Shown piece after piece: positions 7,184 to 15,591 of a DNA stretch of 31,893 nucleotides. Location of the stretch: assembly GCA_900545915.1 (NCBI GenBank), contig URAV01000039.1:1-31893 (forward strand), written 5' to 3'. The translations under genes were made by a program, and so were the position numbers. How positions within the stretch are numbered: position 1 is the stretch's first letter; each line of letters begins with the position of its first letter. The notes under the pieces are model-generated. The model made no database searches and was not told the DNA's origin. It saw only the letters and a program-made list of their open reading frames with translations. This stretch comes from an uncultured Porphyromonadaceae bacterium (GTDB lineage Bacteria; Bacteroidota; Bacteroidia; Bacteroidales; Coprobacteraceae).

Positions 7184-7906
7184 TTAGAATTCAAAACCGA
7201 GTTTTACGGATATTCCGTTGATTGCCATATTATCTTTATAGTTTTTATTATTTTCCGGTCTGTCGTTGATTTTCGCTTTTTGCATATTATATCCTATTGT
7301 TAAATTCATACCGAATCGAGGAGAGCTGGAAAGAGCTACTCCGATATGAGGGTTTATATAACAACCTTTGCCGTCATAAACTGAGTATCCGGCTTTCAGT
7401 CCTAAAAACGGAGATATATTTTTGTTGAGAAAATACGTTTTAATATCAGCAAAAACAGGAATAAAAAAAGTCTCCCAATTCATGTGGTATTCTATTCCGA
7501 TACCAGCTCCGAAGAAAAAATATGGATTAAACTGATATCCGTGAGTTGTTGATACGGCAATTGCCCCGTCTCCTCTATTTCCGATCCCTATTACTCCTCC
7601 GAAATCTATGAATCCTTTGTAACCTGTTTTATCATAAGTCGGACTGTTATTGTACTGTTTGAGTCGGAATTTTTTTTGAAAGATTTCATCTTCGGGCGAT
7701 ATGATTTTTTCTATTTCATGTATAGAATAGACAAGTATGCTGCCGTTCGATGTTTTTACTTTTATAGATGTATTGGGTATTTCTTCGATGATGATTCCCT
7801 TTACTTTGTCTCCGTTTTTCAGATATACAATTTCTTGATTGTTTTGGGCGAATGCGAGTAATGTGTTGCACAAGACCATGCAGATAATGAATAATATATT
7901 TTTCAT
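7184..7906 (-). CDS. Secreted outer-membrane beta-barrel protein, function unknown
   Basis: The 240-residue product has a clear signal peptide (about 1-20, ending LLAFAQ). A small beta-rich module follows (about 27-70: VYLKNGDKVKGIIIEE), of the kind often called a KOW/SH3-like or 'NGD' segment before porin-like domains. From about 97 to the end there are alternating hydrophobic strands rich in Gly, Tyr and Phe, closing with VKLGFEF, whose terminal aromatic is typical of outer-membrane barrels. The length suits about eight strands. It is likely an outer-membrane protein of unknown role. It is transcribed against yebC and sits between yebC and the TSCPD gene. A candidate -7 box (TATCTTTG) lies at 7970-7977 on the minus strand. 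Confidence 0.75.
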   Translation of the reverse strand: MKNILFIICMVLCNTLLAFAQNNQEIVYLKNGDKVKGIIIEEIPNTSIKVKTSNGSILVYSIHEIEKIISPEDEIFQKKFRLKQYNNSPTYDKTGYKGFIDFGGVIGIGNRGDGAIAVSTTHGYQFNPYFFFGAGIGIEYHMNWETFFIPVFADIKTYFLNKNISPFLGLKAGYSVYDGKGCYINPHIGVALSSSPRFGMNLTIGYNMQKAKINDRPENNKNYKDNMAINGISVKLGFEF

Positions 7907-7969
7907 ATTGTAAATTATATTTTTCGAGACAGACTCCCTTTATGAAGAAATGGGATATTCATATATCAG

Positions 7970-7977
7970 CAAAGATA
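7970..7977 (-). promoter_or_regulatory. -7 element of the outer-membrane protein gene
   Basis: TATCTTTG on the minus strand matches TAnnTTTG and lies 63 bases before the ATG at 7906. No good -33 TTTG is seen, so confidence is limited. Confidence 0.45.
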
Positions 7978-8037
7978 ATTAATTTTATTATTCCCCGATT
8001 TTTGTACTGTGAAGACTTTATAGATTAAAAAGTTTTA

Positions 8038-8068
8038 TTGTCTTAATCGTTTATAATCTATAATTTTG
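8038..8068 (+). promoter_or_regulatory. Promoter of the TSCPD gene
   Basis: TTG, 20 bp and TAATTTTG (perfect -7 match) lie 24 bases before the ATG at 8093. The leader would be about 17 nt. Confidence 0.6.
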
Positions 8069-8092
8069 TAGCGGTAAATATATTCGGATGTA

Positions 8093-8341
8093 ATGAAAAT
8101 AAACTATAAACCAAAAGGAACGTGTAGTACTGATATTGAGCTAGAAGTGCAGGATGGGAGAATAGAAAAAGTCGTTTTCAAAGGAGGTTGTAATGGTAAT
8201 TTACAGGGAATATCGTCTTTGGTGAAAGGAATGAGAGTCGAAGATGTTATCTCCCGTTTAGAAGGGATTCGTTGCGGAGTACGTTCTACTTCTTGTCCCG
8301 ACCAATTATGCAAGGCCTTAAGGGCTTTACAGGCTGTCTGA
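8093..8341 (+). CDS. TSCPD domain small protein (TIGR03905-like)
   Basis: The 82-residue protein is made entirely of a TSCPD domain: C11 in GTCSTDIE, GGCNGN with C33, C61 in RCG, and the name-giving TSCPDQLC motif (C68, C73). The same domain forms the C-terminal cysteine-rich tail of B12-dependent ribonucleotide reductases, where it is thought to bind metal or help redox shuttling. The stand-alone family has no proven function. In Bacteroidales such genes commonly lie near pheT and yebC, as here. The stop codon TGA and the last codons (TTA CAG GCT GTC TGA) lie in or against the end of repeat copy 3, so the native C-terminus may have been altered by insertion. Confidence 0.88.
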   Translation: MKINYKPKGTCSTDIELEVQDGRIEKVVFKGGCNGNLQGISSLVKGMRVEDVISRLEGIRCGVRSTSCPDQLCKALRALQAV

Positions 8342-8480
8342 ATTTTACTCGGGTCAGGTTTGAGAATTTCTTCCGAGTATGATAGCAGGCTATCTGACGA
8401 GTGAAAACGGGAAAAAAAACGGAAGAAAACACAAAAATGACCTGATAATATTTTTTGTCGGAAAATTTAGACAGGCTCTT
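8330..8480 (-). repeat. Dispersed inverted-repeat element, copy 3 (best preserved)
   Basis: On the minus strand it runs from AGAGCCTGTCTAAATTTTCC to GAGTAAAATTCAGACAGCCT. The ends are inverted repeats of each other over about 17 bases. Internal landmarks are AATATTATCAGGTCATTTTT, TTTTCTTCCG, CCCGTTTTCACTCGTCAGAT, a small GATAG/CTATC hairpin, and CAAACCTGACCCGAG. The copy begins inside the final codons of the TSCPD gene. Confidence 0.85.
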
Positions 8481-8573
8481 AGAATCTGTTTGGAACTTTG
8501 TCTGAGGCTATTTATATGTTCTTTTTTCTTTGAAAGAAGTCTGAAAGACTTGCAATAAACACATTCCAGTTTA

Positions 8574-9470
8574 TTATTGTCGTTTTTGTTTTTTCCAAAG
8601 TTGCCATGAGTTGATACTGTTTTGCCACACGACATAAGATGCTGGTCCTATGGAAGCTAAAGGATGCAGATAAATAAGTGCCATCCAAATTGCAAGCACT
8701 GTATTTTTTTGCCCCAGTCCTTGACCGCCGGCGATTAAATTATTGTTTTTATATCCGACCCATTTCCCGATAATAAATTGAATAACGCAGGCGATTAGTG
8801 CGAAAAGAGCGATTAAAATTTCTTCCTTGATATTTCCTGATCCCTGATTGATTATGAAAGAAACTGTTTTTCCCATAACTATAGTGAGGGATATAGCCCA
8901 CATATAGAATGATATGCTTTGGCGGTTTTGTAAAGCATTATGTGCTTTGGGGAAAAATTTTCTCAGAAAAATTGCTGCAACAAACGGTAAAATGAGGAGG
9001 GGGATCATCTGTTTGCATATAATAAAAAATGATTCCAAGAATGGCATCGTCCCATGTGCGCCCATAAAAGAAAAAATAACAGGAGAGGTTAGGGCTACAG
9101 TCATATTGCTGAGAAGACTATATGTTGCCAGACAGGCTATATCGCCCCCCAACATACCTGTAATAACGGCTGCTGCCGTTGCCGTAGGTGCGAATATGCA
9201 GATAAAAGTGCCTTCTGCTACCATCGAGTCGAGAGATAACAAGAGGTAATAGACCAGCAAACTTCCGAATATTTGTATAAGCAGTAACCAGAAATGTAAT
9301 GGGGATATATTCATATTGCGTAAAGACAACTTGCAGTAAGTGATCAGCAGCATAGAGAAAATAAGATAAGGAGTCAAAAATGATACTAATTCGACATATT
9401 TATAAAATATCGCTCCCACTATCATGGCGATAGGCAGCATGTATGTTTTGAGTTTCTGCAACATTGTCAT
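8574..9470 (-). CDS. BASS-type (bile acid:sodium symporter-like) transporter
   Basis: The 298-residue, very hydrophobic protein has about nine to ten membrane segments. The pattern fits the SBF-like / bile acid:sodium symporter superfamily: a broken helix around FAPTATAAAVITGMLGGD (about 92-110) and the second crossover GGQGLGQKNTVLAIWMA (about 245-262), the usual sodium and substrate site. Members move organic anions, pyruvate or vitamins. The substrate here cannot be told. The start is M1 or M3 (6 bases apart). A -7-like TATTTTTG lies at 9551-9558 on the minus strand. The gene stands alone, facing the repeat copy downstream. Confidence 0.8.
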   Translation of the reverse strand: MTMLQKLKTYMLPIAMIVGAIFYKYVELVSFLTPYLIFSMLLITYCKLSLRNMNISPLHFWLLLIQIFGSLLVYYLLLSLDSMVAEGTFICIFAPTATAAAVITGMLGGDIACLATYSLLSNMTVALTSPVIFSFMGAHGTMPFLESFFIICKQMIPLLILPFVAAIFLRKFFPKAHNALQNRQSISFYMWAISLTIVMGKTVSFIINQGSGNIKEEILIALFALIACVIQFIIGKWVGYKNNNLIAGGQGLGQKNTVLAIWMALIYLHPLASIGPASYVVWQNSINSWQLWKKQKRQ

Positions 9471-9550
9471 TATATAAAATACAATGAGAAACAGCCGGAA
9501 AATGTTATTATGTTTCTCACTATATTATATCTTATAATTTTTTGATGGTG

Positions 9551-9558
9551 CAAAAATA
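9551..9558 (-). promoter_or_regulatory. -7 element of the BASS transporter gene
   Basis: TATTTTTG on the minus strand matches TAnnTTTG and lies about 80 bases before the start. The -33 region is poor. Confidence 0.4.
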
Positions 9559-9653
9559 AGATTTATTATTGGGATAGACTCAGATTATAACAAATTATTT
9601 GTTGTTTGTCTGATTCTTGTGTTTTTTCATTAGAGAATATCTGGAGTAGATAA

Positions 9654-9690
9654 AAAAATCACACACCCATTTAAAGAGTGTGTGATTTTT
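9654..9690 (-). terminator. Terminator of the secreted nuclease gene
   Basis: Arms AAAAATCACACAC and GTGTGTGATTTTT pair over 13 bp around an 11-nt loop, followed on the minus strand by a T run. It lies 32 bases after the stop of the nuclease gene at 9723. Confidence 0.8.
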
Positions 9691-9722
9691 GGGTTATCGA
9701 ATAATCGATACGCTTTGTTTTA

Positions 9723-10784
9723 CTATCGGTTTACCTCTTTTGCCAGATAAATAAGGGTAGGAAAGTGATCGCTATATCCGTTCAGATATACACCTCCGGC
9801 ATGAGTCCTCTTGGGGTATCCTTTGTATTTGCCTTCTGTCTGTTTTAGGAAATCCCGGTTGAAAATTTCTGCTTTGACGAACTTTAATGTGGAACGATCT
9901 TTACCTAAAAGATTTGATGAAATAATGATCTGATCGAAAAGATTCCAAGAACCTTGATAAGCTAAAGATCCGATACCTTTGTCGAAAAAGCTCCACATAG
10001 TGTTATAATAACCACCCGACTTAACATCTTTCTGGTCTTTTTTAGCTCCTAAAACGACTCTGCAACTGGTATTGTTCGGATCATCGTTCAAATCTCCCAT
10101 AATAATGACCTTAGAGTTCGGATCTGCGGTCAAAACCGAATCTGCGATATGTTTAGTCAATGCAGCGGCAGCTTCTCTTTTAGGTCTCGATTGTTTCTCT
10201 CCTCCTAATCTCGACGGCCAGTGATTTACGATTATATGTACCCGTTCTCCTCCGAGGATACCGTTTACTAATAATTGATCGCGAGTACGCATTGACGTAT
10301 CGGCCGGATATACCAGTCTGAAACTATCGCTGTTTTCGAGAGTAAACTGGTCTTTATCGTATATAAGACCTACATCTACGCCACGTCTGTCGGGTGAGTC
10401 GTAATGAACGATTCCGTAATTTCTTTCTGCCAGTTTGCCGGTTTTGATAAGGTCTTCCACTACACCCCGATTTTCAATTTCGGATATGCCGATGATTGCA
10501 GGGCCGTTCGGTAGAGGAAAAGGTCCGTCGGTAGCCAGTTGGCTGATAGCATAAGACATATTTTTCAATTTGTTGTTGTATTTCAGTGAAGTCCAACGCA
10601 TTCCGCCCTGAGGAGTGAATTCTTCGTCCAAAACGTCCGGCTGGTCGATTGTGTCGAACAGGTTTTCAAGGTTATAAAAAGCAACGGCATATACGGCGAA
10701 TTGTTTCCTTTGTTCATTGTTTTGAGCACTTAGCGATAAGAAGCATAAAAAGATTAATGCCAGAAGTAAGCTGCATTTTTTCAT
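9723..10784 (-). CDS. Secreted endonuclease/exonuclease/phosphatase-family enzyme
   Basis: The 353-residue protein has a signal peptide (about 1-20, LSLSAQ) and a complete EEP (DNase I-like) fold. Key residues are N38 in FYNLENLFD, E102 in SEIENR, H188-W189 in NHWPS, D231 and N233 in GDLNDDP, and D339-H340 in the final SDH. These are the metal and catalytic residues of the superfamily. Substrates may be DNA, RNA or phosphoesters. The genomic setting, back to back with an endonuclease I/TonB-receptor cluster, favours extracellular or periplasmic nucleic acid. It is transcribed away from that cluster and shares the 452-bp region 10785-11236. A weak -7-like AATCTTTG lies at 10912-10919 on the minus strand. 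Confidence 0.88.
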   Translation of the reverse strand: MKKCSLLLALIFLCFLSLSAQNNEQRKQFAVYAVAFYNLENLFDTIDQPDVLDEEFTPQGGMRWTSLKYNNKLKNMSYAISQLATDGPFPLPNGPAIIGISEIENRGVVEDLIKTGKLAERNYGIVHYDSPDRRGVDVGLIYDKDQFTLENSDSFRLVYPADTSMRTRDQLLVNGILGGERVHIIVNHWPSRLGGEKQSRPKREAAAALTKHIADSVLTADPNSKVIIMGDLNDDPNNTSCRVVLGAKKDQKDVKSGGYYNTMWSFFDKGIGSLAYQGSWNLFDQIIISSNLLGKDRSTLKFVKAEIFNRDFLKQTEGKYKGYPKRTHAGGVYLNGYSDHFPTLIYLAKEVNR

Positions 10785-11236
10785 AAGTCAAAATATTTAG
10801 TTTCTAATCTGTAAAATTATTCCTTACAATTTATAACCGGTATCTGCATACTAAACATGCTTTACGGGAAAACGAATTTTGAAAACCGCGTAAGGACAGC
10901 ATATCGTAATACAAAGATTCGAAAAAAAATTGAAATAAACATCTCGTTTCTATGAAATTTCAGAAAATTGTAAGGAATTTATCTGTATGTATCGTGTAAT
11001 ACATTTATAATGAGTGTTATATGTAGTTTTAATCGATAATTGGCAAACGGTCTCATCTTTTGAAAAGATAAGCAAATACTTACTTTTAACACATCTGCAT
11101 AGAAAATATAATGCGAATGTAATATGAATAATCAAAAAAAATATATTAATTTGCCCAACTATTTCGCTCCTAAAAATATAGGGAAGTATGATAGAGACAC
11201 AACAACAACAAATTATAAACTAAACCTACGTATTTT
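10785..11236. other. Divergent intergenic region of the nuclease/receptor locus
   Basis: This AT-rich 452-bp stretch separates the minus-strand nuclease from the plus-strand receptor. I see no convincing gene: a 61-codon frame has no support. Weak -7-like boxes are AATCTTTG (minus, 10912-10919) and TTAATTTG (plus, 11146-11153). A shared operator is likely by position, but no clear palindrome was found. Confidence 0.5.
11146..11153 (+). promoter_or_regulatory. Candidate -7 element of the TonB-dependent receptor operon
   Basis: TTAATTTG has one mismatch to TAnnTTTG. The leader would be about 77 nt. The -33 region reads TATG at the right distance. Support is weak. Confidence 0.35.
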
Positions 11237-14200
11237 ATGAATCGAAATTTATGGCTGTTTATAATGCTTTTTTTCAGTGTTTCCGCTTTTGCTCAAAAGG
11301 CGTCATTGAAAGGAGTGCTTATAGACTTTGGAACTAAGACGCCGGTTGCCGGAGTTAAGGTTTCTTTAAAAAACAAAAACATTTCGGTAACGTCTTCAAA
11401 AGACGGAGTATTTATTTTTAAAAATTTGTCTTCCGGTGCCGATGAGCTTTTGGTCATTTCGGCAGATTATCAGTCTTATCAACAAAATGTTCTGATTGGC
11501 AAGGATGAAAAAATCGATCTTGGTAATATCGCCTTAATTAGAGTAGAGAAAGCCAGTCAGCAAGAAGAGAATATACAGCTTTTTGATGAATCGGTTTTGG
11601 ATGATGATAACGAGACTTCTTCTCAATCGTCCTCTTATTTGTCCGGAGCTTCAGACGATATTTATCTGAATGCAGCCAGTTACAATTACAGTCCGATGCG
11701 TTTTTCTATAAGAGGTTATGACCAGTCGGCATCTACGACTTATATAAACGGTATCAATTTCAATGATCAGGAACGGGGACGTTTCAATTATTCGAGCCTT
11801 GGCGGACTGAATGACGCGTTCAGAAATAAGGATGTAATTAATGGTATTGAAAATGCTCCGTTTGCTTTCGGTAGTCTGGGAGGAACAACGAATATCAATA
11901 CTCGGGCTACGGCTTTTGCAGCCGGAACGAAAGCAAGCGTTGCCTATTCTAATCGTTCGTATAATATGCGGGCTACGGCTACGCACTCTACCGGTTTGAT
12001 GAATAATGGCTGGGCATTTACCGGATCTGCGGTATGGCGTTGGGCAAAAGAGGGTATTATAGAAGGGACATTCTATAATTCTTGGGGTTATTTCCTTTCG
12101 GCAGAGAAAATGATCAATGACCGTCATAGCATTTCATTGGCAACTTACGGAGCTCCTACAAAACGTTCGCAATCGGCTGCAGTGACTCAGGAGGTTTACG
12201 ATTTCAGAGGCATTTATTATAATCCGTATTGGGGATATCAGAATGGAGAAAAAAGAAGTTCTCGTGTGGTGAACAGCTTCGATCCTACTGTCGTTGCCAA
12301 TTGGGATTTTAAGATTACGGATAAGCAAAATTTGAAAACCGGTTTCGGATTCCATTATAGCAATTACAGTAATACGGCTCTCGGTTTTTATAATGCAGCC
12401 GATCCGCGTCCCGATTATTACCGCAATTTGCCGAGTTATCAAATCAATGATGTTCTTGGATCGTATAGTCTTGAAAACCAACAAAATCACATGGACATGA
12501 TAATGGGTAATGTCGATCAGGATTTGGTGGATAAACTGACCGGGCAATGGGTAAATAATAATACGGATGTAACGCAAATCAATTGGAACTCCTTGTATCA
12601 GTCCAATTATCTGAATAATGTCGCTAACCCTGACGGAAGTGCGAAATATGTATTGGAAGAACGTCATAACGATTTGATGACGACTGCATTAAACTCTGTT
12701 TATTCAAATCAGATAAACCGTCGTCTTAAACTTACGGCAGGGGTCGAAGCCAACTATTCGAGGGGTATGCACTACAAAACGATGAACGATTTGTTAGGCG
12801 GTAATCAATGGATCGATATCGACCAGTTTGCCGAACGCGACTTTACCGGGAATATGTTGATCATACAAAACGACCTTCGTCATCCGAATCGGAAAATTGT
12901 AGAAGGTGATCGTTTCGGGTATGATTATAATATGCATATTGTAAAAGCCGGAGTATTTGCTCAGAATGAGTGGAATTGGACGAAGTTCGATCTTTCTTAT
13001 GCGGCGAGATTTACTTATACGACTTTCTGGCGTGAAGGAAAGATGGAGAACGGTCGTGCAGCGGTTATCGGAGTTCAATCTTATGGAAAAGGAAAATCCT
13101 TGAGTTTTTATGATCCGAGTTTCAAGGCAGGATTGGTATATAAGATCAACGGTCGCCAACGTTTGGTTTTGAACGGATTGGTAGAGACTCGCGCTCCTTA
13201 TGCCGGGTATGCTTATGTCGCCCCTCGTGTTAAGGACACGCAAATACAAAAAGTCGTGGTGAATCCGAAAAATCCGAAACAGTATCGTTTGGAAGATTTG
13301 CCTTCTGAAAAAATTTATTCTTATGACCTGACTTACCAGTTTACGACTCCGATTGTTAAAGGGCGTATTACAGGATTCCATACGATTACCCGTGACGGAG
13401 TGGAAGGTACTGGATACTACAATGATGAATTCCGTACATACATTAACCATACATTATCGGGTGTAAATAAACGTTATATGGGTATCGAAGCCGGGATTTC
13501 CGTAAAACTGAACAATAGCTTCTCTGTCGAATTAGCGGGAACTTACGGTGATTATCGTTATACCGATGACGCAATGGGAACGATGAGTGCAGAAAACGGT
13601 GCGAACCTGTTGACCGGAGAACTGCCTGTAAATGCTGAAGCCGCTAAAAAGTCGGATATTCGTGAACGAGTATATATCAAAGATTTGAAGATAAATAACG
13701 GTCCTCAATTAGCAGCCAGCATAACCTTAGACTATTTCCATCCGAAAATGTGGTTTGCCGATATAACGCTTTCATATTTCGATAATAATTATCTCGATTT
13801 CTCTCCTTCTCATTTTACCGAAATGAACTATTATGGAGGTACTTATCAAGATGAAGCCGGACAAAATATAACTTATAGCGGTTATCGTAAGCGTGGAGCT
13901 TATACAGCAGAGGAGATTAAATCGGGAATTTACGCACAAGATAAGGCTTTGGTGGAAATGTTCGGTACTCAGGAAAAACTGAAAGGCGGATTTATGTTGG
14001 ATGCTTCGGTCGGGAAAGTTCTTTATCTGAATAATCGCAAGCAATCGTTGAATATTAATTTGAGCTTTAGTAATATCTTGAATAATAAAGATATGGTTAC
14101 CGGCGGTTACCAGCAGGGACGTATAGCTCGTAATAATAAGAGTCAGACCAAAGATATTCAGTTGGTAGATCGTTATCCGAATAAATATTATTATGCATGG

Positions 14201-14239
14201 GGATTCAATTGTTTCTTAAATCTCGGGTACAAGTTCTAA
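11237..14239 (+). CDS. TonB-dependent outer-membrane receptor with carboxypeptidase-like N-terminal domain
   Basis: The 1000-residue protein has a signal peptide (1-19, SAFAQ), a CarboxypepD-regulatory-like beta-sandwich (about 22-106) and an acidic Ser-rich linker (about 108-140). A plug domain follows (about 145-230, with FSIRGYD and LGGTTNINTRA), then a large 22-strand-type barrel ending NCFLNLGYKF. This is an energy-dependent importer that uses TonB. It resembles Oar-like/SusC-distant receptors and no susD follows. Instead two OB-fold-like lipoproteins and an endonuclease I are encoded downstream. The next gene starts 19 bp after its stop, so co-transcription is expected. The likely cargo, inferred from neighbours only, is nucleic-acid fragments. 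It could instead carry another ligand. Confidence 0.9.
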   Translation: MNRNLWLFIMLFFSVSAFAQKASLKGVLIDFGTKTPVAGVKVSLKNKNISVTSSKDGVFIFKNLSSGADELLVISADYQSYQQNVLIGKDEKIDLGNIALIRVEKASQQEENIQLFDESVLDDDNETSSQSSSYLSGASDDIYLNAASYNYSPMRFSIRGYDQSASTTYINGINFNDQERGRFNYSSLGGLNDAFRNKDVINGIENAPFAFGSLGGTTNINTRATAFAAGTKASVAYSNRSYNMRATATHSTGLMNNGWAFTGSAVWRWAKEGIIEGTFYNSWGYFLSAEKMINDRHSISLATYGAPTKRSQSAAVTQEVYDFRGIYYNPYWGYQNGEKRSSRVVNSFDPTVVANWDFKITDKQNLKTGFGFHYSNYSNTALGFYNAADPRPDYYRNLPSYQINDVLGSYSLENQQNHMDMIMGNVDQDLVDKLTGQWVNNNTDVTQINWNSLYQSNYLNNVANPDGSAKYVLEERHNDLMTTALNSVYSNQINRRLKLTAGVEANYSRGMHYKTMNDLLGGNQWIDIDQFAERDFTGNMLIIQNDLRHPNRKIVEGDRFGYDYNMHIVKAGVFAQNEWNWTKFDLSYAARFTYTTFWREGKMENGRAAVIGVQSYGKGKSLSFYDPSFKAGLVYKINGRQRLVLNGLVETRAPYAGYAYVAPRVKDTQIQKVVVNPKNPKQYRLEDLPSEKIYSYDLTYQFTTPIVKGRITGFHTITRDGVEGTGYYNDEFRTYINHTLSGVNKRYMGIEAGISVKLNNSFSVELAGTYGDYRYTDDAMGTMSAENGANLLTGELPVNAEAAKKSDIRERVYIKDLKINNGPQLAASITLDYFHPKMWFADITLSYFDNNYLDFSPSHFTEMNYYGGTYQDEAGQNITYSGYRKRGAYTAEEIKSGIYAQDKALVEMFGTQEKLKGGFMLDASVGKVLYLNNRKQSLNINLSFSNILNNKDMVTGGYQQGRIARNNKSQTKDIQLVDRYPNKYYYAWGFNCFLNLGYKF

Positions 14240-14258
14240 ATTTTAGCGAAGAATAGTT

Positions 14259-15539
14259 ATGAAAAAGATTAAATATATAGTTTGTGCATTATTGACGGCA
14301 GTATCATTTACTTCGTGTGTGAATGATTATGATGAGATCACGCAGGAAATGGCGGTTTTACCGGAAAACGATCCTCGGGTTTGGCCAGCAAATATGTCTA
14401 TCGGCGAGTTGGTGGCAATGTATGACCGAATCGATAGCTTGTATGTGTTCGGTAAAGACGATACACTGCATTACCATGCACCGCTGGACAGAGCAACAGG
14501 GAGCATAAAAAATGCTTATTATACTGTTAATCAAAGTAATGTGGAATACCCGATTGTCGGAGCGGAATATGTTGACGGGCGTCTTAAATTGCCGATCGAG
14601 TATAAAGGTAAGAAATTTACTATTTATCGTGAAGAAGGAGATACCTATAAGGATCTCTTTACACTGAATCCGATCGAAGGTCCGCAAGATATTTATATAA
14701 AGGGACGTATTATTTCTTGTGATACAGCCTCGAATATTTACAAATATTTTGTTTTGGAAGATTTGAATACTCGCCAATCGTTGAAAGTAGCGATAGATGC
14801 CGGAAGTTTGAGCGGTGTTTTCCCGTTGGGGCAAGTGGTTGCCGTGAAATGTAACGGTTTGATGATGGGACGTTATGCCGAAATGCCGCAATTAGGAGTT
14901 TACTCTTTCCGGAACGATGACAAGACCCGTTATGAACCGGGACGTATTCCTTATTCCATGGTGTATGACCATTTTCAACGTATCGGGTTACCGGATAAAA
15001 GCAAGGTGATACCACATGTTTTTGAGTCTATTTCGGATTTAGAAGCTACATTGACACTCCCAAATAACCCGGATAAGAATAAGAAAGACTCTACTTGGTA
15101 TGGACGTTTGATTCAGATCAAGAATGTGCATTTTACTTGGGAAAACGATAGTGAAGATGAATTGCAAGAGAAGTATGTCTCTTTGCGTCGTTCTATAGAG
15201 GATACCAAGAAGGTAACCGCTCACCAGTTAAGCGGCGTCTTTGCACCTTCTACCTATGATATAAGTAAGAAATACAATATCGGCTATCCGATGTCTCGAG
15301 GGGTGTCAGACGGTACGGGAACGCTATATATTTCGACGAGTGAATATGCCCATTTTGCCGAAACGTTTATTCCGAAAAAAGGAAGTGTAGGAACGGTAAC
15401 AGCTATTTTAGGGTGGTTTCGTGATAAAAAGAATTATGATGGAAAATATCAATTGACGATTCGTTCTTTGGATGATTTAGAAGGATTTGAGTATGAAAGT
15501 TATCCTCGTGAATACGCTGAAGGCGAAAGACCCCAATAA
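14259..15539 (+). CDS. DUF5689-type surface lipoprotein
   Basis: The 426-residue product has a lipoprotein signal with lipobox SFTSC (C20), and the mature start VNDYDE is acidic. From about residue 144 it shows an OB-fold-like module (YIKGRIISCD, YKYFVLEDLNTRQSLKVAI, GQVVAVKCNGLMMG), the pattern of DUF5689. A second, looser copy follows (about 285-400: YGRLIQIKNVHF, GTVTAILGWF). The module resembles domains found in Bacteroidota proteins next to secreted nucleases, so a nucleic-acid-binding role is plausible but unproven. The gene lies 19 bp after the receptor gene, and another OB-like lipoprotein follows. It probably acts as an outer-membrane partner of the receptor, in the place a SusD would occupy. 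Confidence 0.8.
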   Translation: MKKIKYIVCALLTAVSFTSCVNDYDEITQEMAVLPENDPRVWPANMSIGELVAMYDRIDSLYVFGKDDTLHYHAPLDRATGSIKNAYYTVNQSNVEYPIVGAEYVDGRLKLPIEYKGKKFTIYREEGDTYKDLFTLNPIEGPQDIYIKGRIISCDTASNIYKYFVLEDLNTRQSLKVAIDAGSLSGVFPLGQVVAVKCNGLMMGRYAEMPQLGVYSFRNDDKTRYEPGRIPYSMVYDHFQRIGLPDKSKVIPHVFESISDLEATLTLPNNPDKNKKDSTWYGRLIQIKNVHFTWENDSEDELQEKYVSLRRSIEDTKKVTAHQLSGVFAPSTYDISKKYNIGYPMSRGVSDGTGTLYISTSEYAHFAETFIPKKGSVGTVTAILGWFRDKKNYDGKYQLTIRSLDDLEGFEYESYPREYAEGERPQ

Positions 15540-15591
15540 AAATAAGACAATATAAATATACCAATAATTATAATTTAAATTGAGTTTAACT

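Noticed and set aside
10950..11135. 61-codon minus-strand frame in the divergent region
   Set aside because: No signal peptide, domain or promoter; composition matches random AT-rich DNA.
11651..13450. Three long minus-strand open frames inside the TonB receptor gene
   Set aside because: They are antisense shadows of a clear receptor gene, have Arg/Ile-rich compositions with no domain pattern, and lack promoters.
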